A DNA stretch of 10,046 nt from a bacterium (GTDB lineage Bacteria > Electryoneota > RPQS01): NCBI GenBank assembly GCA_018814465.1, contig JAHIZR010000511.1, positions 1 through 10,046 of the forward strand, written 5' to 3'. Positions 4,759 through 10,046 of the stretch are shown here, in pieces. The translations under genes and the position numbers were made by a program. How positions within the stretch are numbered: the first letter of the stretch is position 1; the number at the start of each line of letters is the position of its first letter. Below the pieces are notes generated by a model. That model was not told where the DNA came from. It worked only from the letters and a program-made list of their open reading frames with translations, and did no database searches.

Positions 4759-7700
4759 GGTTGTTTGTTGCTTCAGGCTCAGGCTTACCAGAGCGAAACA
4801 GTCTCGTGAAAGGTGACAACATCTTTGTCCAAGACAAGTCATCCAGAATGGTGTAGATCACCGGCACCACGATCAGAGTAAGCAAGGTGGAAGTAATCAG
4901 ACCGCCGATGACAGTGATGCCCATGGGCGCGCGGAACTCTCCGCCTTCGCCGAGGGCCAGCGCGACGGGCAGCATGCCGAAGATCATGGCGAAGGTCGTC
5001 ATCAGGATGGGACGCAGTCGGACCGGTCCTGCTTTCAGCAGGGCTTCGGTTCGAGCCAATCCGCGTTCGCGGAGGGTATTGGTATAGTCAACGAGAAGAA
5101 TTGCGTTCTTGGTGACGAGTCCCATGAGCATGATAATGCCGATCAGGGACATGATGGACACCGATCCTTTGAATAGAATCAGTCCCAGCACGGCGCCGAC
5201 GATTGCCATCGGGAGCGAGAGCATAATTGAGAAGGGATGAACAAAGCTCTCGAACTGCATGGCCAGAATGATGTAGACGAAGATAATCGCCAGAATGAGC
5301 GACATAAAGATATTCTGAAATGATTCGGCCTGCATTTCACCCTGACCGACGATGCCGATTATATAGCCGGGAGGGCGTTCGATCCGGTCGATTTCGGCGG
5401 AAGCGTCCGCGAGCACATCGCCGAGCAAACGATCCGAGATATTGGCGGTAATTTGAATCTCTTTCTGCCGGTCGTAGCGATTGATTTGTGAAGGGCCGAC
5501 GCTCTCTTCGATCGTGGCGACGTCTCCGAGCCGCACCAGAGCGTCGCGGCCGGCGGGAGTCTTATGTTCGGAGGGCACTCTCATTTGAATCAGATCTTCA
5601 GGGGTGGTGCGATCTTCGGGCCGGAGTCTGACGCGCACATCGAAGCGTTCATCGCCTTCCTGATATTTGGTAGCGACATAACCGTCAACCAGAGCGCGGA
5701 CCGTGGAAGCCAGACCTTGGACATTCACGCCGAGATCGGAAGCGCGGTCGCGGTCGATGTGGATAACCAGTTCGGGTTTGGAGGATTCGAGACTGGACTC
5801 GATATCGACAGCGCCGGGGGTACGGCGGACAACAGTCTCGACCTTGTCGGCGAGTTTTGTGATCACATCCATTTCAGGACCGCGAATACTATAAGCGATG
5901 GGTTTTTCTCCGCCGCCGGGGCCGGATTCCGCGGCAAAGCTGAGGGTAGCGCCGGGGATAGCCGACAGCCGCCGGCGCATGTCCGCCTTGAACATCTCCA
6001 TCGATCTTGCGCGTTCTTCCTTAGGAGTGAGCTTGATGAAGAGCGACGCTTTGTTGACCGGATTGTTGCCCGCGCCGATCGAGGTCATCACATCGGTGAC
6101 TTCCGGCTGCTCGAGCAGCTCGTTTTCAATGTAGCGCGTGATGGCGTCGGTCTGATCGAGCGAACTGCCGGGAGCGGCGGTCACGTCGAGCACGAACTCA
6201 CCGGTGTCATAGGACGGGAAGAATTCACTGCCGAGGAATTTGAACATGTAAAGACTGCTGAAGAAAATCACGATGGAGAAGAGCACAACGGTCTTGCGAT
6301 GACCGAGCGCCCATTTCAGGATGATCTGATAGCGATTATTCAGCAGGTTGAAGCCATGATTAAACCAGTAGAGCAATCGCCGCAGGGGACCGCCCGAGTT
6401 TGTCAGCTCTTCATCCTCTTTCCGCAGCCAGCGCGAGGACAGCATGGGGGTTAACGTAAACGCAACAAACAGTGAGACGAGGACGGCGACGGAGATGGTG
6501 ATTCCGAATTCGAGAAAGAAGCGTCCGACGATACCCTGCATGAACGCGACGGGCACGAAAACAGCGACGATCGTGAAGGTTACGGCCATGACCGCCATAC
6601 CGATTTCACTGGTAGCGAAGTGCGCGGCTTCCATCGGCGGTTTGCCTTCGTGCAGGTGCCGGTAGATATTTTCGATGACCACAATGGCGTCATCGATCAA
6701 TAGTCCAACCGCGAGCGAGAGGCCCATCAGCGACATTACGTTAAGCGTGAAGCCGAAGGCATACATCAAAGTGAAAGTTGAAATAATCGAAGTCGGCAGG
6801 GCGATCGCGCTGATAATCGTGCTGCGGACATTGGCCAGGAAGAGAAAGATCACCAGCACCGCCAGCAGTCCGCCGTAGAGGATGTCGAAGAGCACATCAT
6901 GCACGGAATTGCGAATGAAGATAGAGTTATCGCTGGCGACGGTAATCGAGATGTCGGCGGGAATCTCTTGTTTGAGTCGTTCAATTTCATCATTGAGGCG
7001 ATCTGCCACGACGACGGTATTCGATCCCGATTGTTTGCGGATTTCGAGACTGACCGCGGATTTGCCGTTGTAGCGGGAGAGGCTTTCGCGTTCTTCCACG
7101 CCGTCGATGACACGGGCCACATCTTTCAGCCGCACGATGCGATCTCCGTTCTCGGAGACAATCGTTTCGGAGAATCCTTCGACGGTTTCGAAGCGACCGA
7201 GGGTTCGCACGAGCAATTGCCGCGCTCCCTGATCGATGTTGCCGGCGGGCAGTTCGAAGTTGGCGGCGCCGATTTTATTGATCACGTCGTTGATGGAAAG
7301 GGAGTAAGCCTGCAGGCGGTCGGCATCGACCTCGATTTGGATTTCGCGTTCCGCTCCGCCGACGAGTTCGACGGCGCCGACGCCGGGAACACTTTCGAGT
7401 CGTTTGCGGATGACGTCCTTGACATAAGTGGTCAGGTCTTTTTCGGAGCGTTTTCCCGCGATGGTGACAGAGACAATCGGTTGGCTGGCGGGGTCATAGC
7501 GCTCGATGACGGGATCTTCGGTATCGAGGGGAAGATCGGCGCGGATGGCGGCCACTTTTTCGCGGACTTCCTGAGCGGCGGCGCGATCGTCGACTTCCAG
7601 TTCGAAAAAGATGATAACAATCGAGACGCCTTCCCGCGACTGCGACTGGATGTAGTCAATGCCGCCGACGGGATTGACCGCGTCTTCGATGACCTGTGTG

Positions 7701-7888
7701 ACGTCGGTTTCGATTTGTTCCGGACCGGCTCCGGAGAGTACGGTTTGGATGACGACGACCGGAATATCCACATCGGGGAAGAGGTCGACATTGAGCCGTT
7801 GATAGGAAAACAGACCAAGCACAATCAGCGCCGCGATCATCATCGTCGCGAAGACGGGTCGTTTTATGGAAATATCGGCAAGCTTCAT
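4751..7888 (-). CDS. RND-family efflux pump, inner-membrane permease (HAE1/AcrB-like)
   Basis: A full-length 1045-residue resistance-nodulation-division transporter, using the proton gradient to export substrates through the adaptor and TolC-like protein. The opening MKLADISIKRPVFATMM is family-typical. It has the usual duplication: TM1 near 12-30, porter region about 40-330, TM2-TM6 about 335-482, TM7 near 533-550, second porter region about 560-855, and TM8-TM12 about 858-1015. The proton-relay pair Asp399-Asp400 lies in LLIDDAIVVIEN, and Lys927 in LVTKNAILLVDY; these match AcrB Asp407/Asp408 and Lys940. LRPILMTTFAMIFGMLP (958-974) is the conserved TM11 segment. Substrate is unpredictable: carboxylic proton-relay residues and overall pattern favour hydrophobic or amphiphilic compounds over the heavy-metal CzcA type. 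It starts within the ATGA overlap with the adaptor gene and has a weak ribosome site, implying coupling. Confidence 0.96.
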   Translation of the reverse strand: MKLADISIKRPVFATMMIAALIVLGLFSYQRLNVDLFPDVDIPVVVIQTVLSGAGPEQIETDVTQVIEDAVNPVGGIDYIQSQSREGVSIVIIFFELEVDDRAAAQEVREKVAAIRADLPLDTEDPVIERYDPASQPIVSVTIAGKRSEKDLTTYVKDVIRKRLESVPGVGAVELVGGAEREIQIEVDADRLQAYSLSINDVINKIGAANFELPAGNIDQGARQLLVRTLGRFETVEGFSETIVSENGDRIVRLKDVARVIDGVEERESLSRYNGKSAVSLEIRKQSGSNTVVVADRLNDEIERLKQEIPADISITVASDNSIFIRNSVHDVLFDILYGGLLAVLVIFLFLANVRSTIISAIALPTSIISTFTLMYAFGFTLNVMSLMGLSLAVGLLIDDAIVVIENIYRHLHEGKPPMEAAHFATSEIGMAVMAVTFTIVAVFVPVAFMQGIVGRFFLEFGITISVAVLVSLFVAFTLTPMLSSRWLRKEDEELTNSGGPLRRLLYWFNHGFNLLNNRYQIILKWALGHRKTVVLFSIVIFFSSLYMFKFLGSEFFPSYDTGEFVLDVTAAPGSSLDQTDAITRYIENELLEQPEVTDVMTSIGAGNNPVNKASLFIKLTPKEERARSMEMFKADMRRRLSAIPGATLSFAAESGPGGGEKPIAYSIRGPEMDVITKLADKVETVVRRTPGAVDIESSLESSKPELVIHIDRDRASDLGVNVQGLASTVRALVDGYVATKYQEGDERFDVRVRLRPEDRTTPEDLIQMRVPSEHKTPAGRDALVRLGDVATIEESVGPSQINRYDRQKEIQITANISDRLLGDVLADASAEIDRIERPPGYIIGIVGQGEMQAESFQNIFMSLILAIIFVYIILAMQFESFVHPFSIMLSLPMAIVGAVLGLILFKGSVSIMSLIGIIMLMGLVTKNAILLVDYTNTLRERGLARTEALLKAGPVRLRPILMTTFAMIFGMLPVALALGEGGEFRAPMGITVIGGLITSTLLTLIVVPVIYTILDDLSWTKMLSPFTRLFRSGKPEPEATNNHA

Positions 7889-9024
7889 TTGGCAGACTCG
7901 CTGGAAGAGGATTCGGCAACCGAGAAGCGTGCGGCATCGATCAAAGTGATTTTGCTTCCATCTTCGATCTGGTTAGTTCCCATCGTGACAATGCTGTCGC
8001 CCTTGGAGACTCCCCGGACTTCAATGAGCAGCTCGCTGCTGATCCCAAGCTGAACGGACAGTCTTCTAACCGTATTTCCTTCCACCACGTAGACATCATT
8101 CGTGCCCTGATCTCGAACAATCGCGGTTTTCGGAATGGCAATAACCGGTTCGGGAGTGGTGTAGACGACTTGTGCGATGCCGAACATGCCGGGGCGAAAC
8201 CAGAGGTCATCGGTGTTATCGAAGAGCGCTTTTGCCTCGAAAGTGCGCGTAGTGACATCCGCCGATTTGGTGATTTGTGTGAGCGTGCCGTCGCGCTTCA
8301 GATCGGGGCGCAGTTCGGAGTAGACTTCAGTCCGCATGCCTTCCTGCAAGAAGCGAAGATCGGATTCACCGGCATGGAAGACGATTTTCATGCGTTTCAC
8401 TTCGGCTACGGTAACGACCGACATGCCCGGCGCGGCGACATCCCCGACATTCAGATGAATGGCAGTGACTGTGCCGGCGATCGGACTGATCAGATCGACC
8501 AGACTGCGCGCGGCTTCAAATTCAGCGGATGCGACTTCAAAGGCGGTCTGGGCATCGTCGAGCGTTTGCCGTGCCACAGCGCCCGCATCGAACAAGGCTT
8601 TCATCCGGTCGCGGGTGCGTTCCGCGTTTTTATATGCGGATTCCGCCTGATGATAGCGGGAGGACGGTCCTTGCCGGTCAAGCTTGGCGACGACTTGTCC
8701 TTTGATTACTTTGTCGCCGATTTCAACCGGAATGGTCTCAACGATTTCGGTTATTTTCGCGACGATATTGGCTTGTTGGCCGCCTTCAAAAGTACCCGTG
8801 TAGGTCTTTGTCAGAGCGAAGTTATCGAACTGTACAGGCGCGGCGACAACGGGGATTTCTTTGACGGCCTCCGCAGTCGATTGCGATTCATCGGCGTTTG
8901 ACTTCTCGGCTGTCGTGCAACTCCAGAGCAGCAGCGAGGCCGCAAGCAGCAGGAGCAATCCGGTTGTTTGTAATCTTAGATATGCGCTCATGGCTCTTTT
9001 TATCGGAATAGTTTGTTGTTGCAT
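7885..9024 (-). CDS. RND periplasmic adaptor (membrane fusion protein), lipoprotein
   Basis: This 379-residue adaptor joins the RND pump to the outer-membrane channel. A basic N-region and hydrophobic stretch lead to LLWSC, a lipobox making Cys36 the predicted lipidated residue, with mature protein in the periplasm anchored to the inner membrane. Then follow a first lipoyl half (about 82-117), an alpha-hairpin (121-175), second lipoyl half containing ISPIAGTVTAIHLNVGD (179-195), beta-barrel (about 208-285) and membrane-proximal domain (290-362). The short hairpin is compatible with a TolC-type partner. Start: GGGAG in the last codons of the upstream gene lies about 8 nt before ATG at 9024. 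A later in-frame ATG at 8991 gives a more ordinary 24-residue signal, but with the weaker AAAAGAG site, so either is possible. The gene starts 1 nt after the TolC-like stop and overlaps the RND gene by 4 nt. Confidence 0.94.
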   Translation of the reverse strand: MQQQTIPIKRAMSAYLRLQTTGLLLLLAASLLLWSCTTAEKSNADESQSTAEAVKEIPVVAAPVQFDNFALTKTYTGTFEGGQQANIVAKITEIVETIPVEIGDKVIKGQVVAKLDRQGPSSRYHQAESAYKNAERTRDRMKALFDAGAVARQTLDDAQTAFEVASAEFEAARSLVDLISPIAGTVTAIHLNVGDVAAPGMSVVTVAEVKRMKIVFHAGESDLRFLQEGMRTEVYSELRPDLKRDGTLTQITKSADVTTRTFEAKALFDNTDDLWFRPGMFGIAQVVYTTPEPVIAIPKTAIVRDQGTNDVYVVEGNTVRRLSVQLGISSELLIEVRGVSKGDSIVTMGTNQIEDGSKITLIDAARFSVAESSSSESAK

Positions 9025-9025
9025 G

Positions 9026-10046
9026 TTAATTCTCCCTCATGGAAGCGGTCAGTTTTTCCCACTCAGCCAGCGCGGCGAAGTAATCAAAAGCGGCCAGCGC
9101 CTGTTCGGATTCTGTTTGAGCGAGCGCGGTTTGGGAGTCGAGTACTTCCAATTGGGTGCCGACGCCGCTGCGGAAGCGGACATCGGCGATATCAACCGCG
9201 CGATGCGCCTGACCGACGCTTTGTGCCAGCGCGTCATAGCGCTCTTTCGCCTCTTTCAGATCGAGTTTTGCTTGATCCAGCGCGAGGCGGATGCCATCTT
9301 CGATCTGCATCCGGGATAGTACGGCGCGGTCCATGCCGATTCTGGCTTGAGCGACGCGATGTTTGGTTTGAAAGCCATTGAACAGCGGAACCGATAGAGT
9401 CAGTCCGGCCATGAAGGTGTTTACCCATTCGTAATTGCCGATATCCAGCGAATTATCCTGCGCCTGATAGTTATAGTTGGCGAAGGCGGAGAGCACGGGA
9501 AAGTAGGCGGCGTTTTCGATAGATATGTTTTTTTCCAGCATCGCTTCCTGTGCCTTCAAGGCACGGATCATCGTGTTGGAAGCGATCAAGTTGTCGATAT
9601 CGGACTCGGTATCGGTTTCCGGCGCGGCTTCAACCGCCAGATTCCCGATGATGTCAAGCGGCTGCTGCGGTTCAAGGCCGATTTTCAGTTTAAGATTATC
9701 CTTGCTCAATGCCAGTCCGTTTTCCTGCCGGCTGAGTTGCGGTCTGGCATTCGCCAACTGCACCTCCGCGCGCAGCAGATCGAATTCGGCGGCGGTTCCC
9801 TGATCGTAATGCGCTTTGATATTGTCGTAATGCGCCTGCGCCAGCTCGACGCTTTGCCTTGCCACGTCGACCAGCCGTTCCAACAATAAGACCGCATAGA
9901 AAGCAATCTTGACATCGCGAACGATTTCTTCCTGCTTCGAGTCGGAAGAGAGTTCGGCATAATTACGGTATCGTTTGGCAATCTGAATGCCGGTATTCAG
10001 CTGCGGATCAAATAAAACCTGAGAAGCCGACACTCCCGCGACGACA
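9026..10046 (-). CDS. TolC-like outer-membrane efflux protein (5' end outside window)
   Basis: The reading frame is open to the right edge and encodes the last 339 residues of an outer-membrane factor. A GTG at 10033 is an internal valine, not a start: in-frame codons VVAG precede it. Two OEP repeats are visible. The first, starting near the edge at SASQVLFDP, contains HYDQGTAAEFDLLRAEVQLA and LKLKIGL. The second starts at LSVPLFNGF (about 213-221 counted from the GTG) and contains RFRSGVGTQLEVLDSQTALA. The L-x-x-G-x-x-x-x-x-x-x-L-x-A pattern marks the long periplasmic helices of the trimeric export tunnel. About the first 80-120 residues, including any signal peptide, are missing. It is the most upstream visible gene of the efflux operon; its promoter and any local regulator lie outside the window. 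Confidence 0.93.
   Translation of the reverse strand, partial: VVAGVSASQVLFDPQLNTGIQIAKRYRNYAELSSDSKQEEIVRDVKIAFYAVLLLERLVDVARQSVELAQAHYDNIKAHYDQGTAAEFDLLRAEVQLANARPQLSRQENGLALSKDNLKLKIGLEPQQPLDIIGNLAVEAAPETDTESDIDNLIASNTMIRALKAQEAMLEKNISIENAAYFPVLSAFANYNYQAQDNSLDIGNYEWVNTFMAGLTLSVPLFNGFQTKHRVAQARIGMDRAVLSRMQIEDGIRLALDQAKLDLKEAKERYDALAQSVGQAHRAVDIADVRFRSGVGTQLEVLDSQTALAQTESEQALAAFDYFAALAEWEKLTASMREN

Noticed and set aside
4759..4842. Upstream extension of the GNAT frame giving 217 residues
   Set aside because: The extra 28 residues overlap the end of the RND gene and contain nothing GNAT-like; the natural start is the ATG at 4758 overlapping the RND stop.
5564..6454. Plus-strand open frame (296 codons) opposite the RND gene
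   Set aside because: Fully inside the certain RND coding region, with no recognisable domain; an antisense shadow.
6899..8053. Long plus-strand open frame (384 codons) opposite the RND and adaptor genes
   Set aside because: It is antisense to two certain genes and spans their junction. Its composition (many Asp, Gly, Phe; no motif) is what a GC-biased codon pattern yields in the complementary strand.
8170..8901. Plus-strand open frame (243 codons) opposite the adaptor gene
   Set aside because: Covered by the adaptor, whose domains account for the sequence; no independent motif.
10031..10033. GTG as start of the TolC-like gene
   Set aside because: The frame stays open upstream (VVAG) to the window edge, and the protein begins in the middle of the first OEP repeat, so this codon is internal.

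Overview
The window looks like chromosomal DNA from a free-living Gram-negative bacterium. The evidence is a TolC/adaptor/RND tripartite efflux system, a lipoprotein signal with a lipobox, and Shine-Dalgarno sites of the AGGAGG type. Coding DNA is moderately GC-rich and tightly packed, while the one long intergenic stretch is AT-rich. The phylum cannot be fixed by eye. The oxaloacetate decarboxylase alpha subunit belongs to a divergent branch that I associate with anaerobic deltaproteobacteria and FCB-group or candidate-phylum lineages. No mobile element, CRISPR array, tRNA or rRNA was seen.

Layout from left to right. (1) Positions 1-147 on the minus strand hold the first 49 codons of a methyltransferase resembling the pseudaminic-acid-biosynthesis-associated methylase family, cut by the window edge. 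(2) Positions 172-507 are a non-coding, AT-rich divergent promoter region with a pair of TGTATAC elements. (3) Positions 508-3729 on the plus strand are a compact oadG-oadA-oadB operon (4-nt overlap, then 1-nt gap). It encodes a sodium-pumping decarboxylase: small membrane anchor, biotinylated carboxyltransferase, and multi-spanning Na+ pump. (4) Positions 3785-3817 form a perfect 14-bp hairpin with T-runs on both strands, ending transcription from both sides. (5) Positions 3836-10046 on the minus strand are one run of five genes read right to left: outer-membrane factor (5' end outside the window), lipoprotein adaptor, RND pump, GNAT acetyltransferase, and a stand-alone YedF-like DsrE-family protein. 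Junctions are a 1-nt gap, a 4-nt overlap, an 8-nt overlap and a 20-nt gap, so they are probably co-transcribed.

How the genes work together. OadA takes the carboxyl group from a 2-oxo acid (oxaloacetate by family) onto biotin. OadB decarboxylates carboxybiotin and moves Na+ outward, and OadG holds the complex together. All five sodium-pump residues tested in OadB sit at one constant offset from the Klebsiella numbering, so the pump is predicted functional. No biotin carboxylase gene lies beside it, which argues for a decarboxylase rather than a pyruvate carboxylase. The efflux genes form a complete envelope-spanning pump (subject to the missing start of the TolC-like gene). The most unusual points are the acetyltransferase and redox/sulfur-type DsrE gene at the end of the pump operon, and the divergent motifs in OadA, including its biotin site. 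I see no wholly new system; the best candidate for an undescribed functional link is the efflux-GNAT-YedF arrangement.
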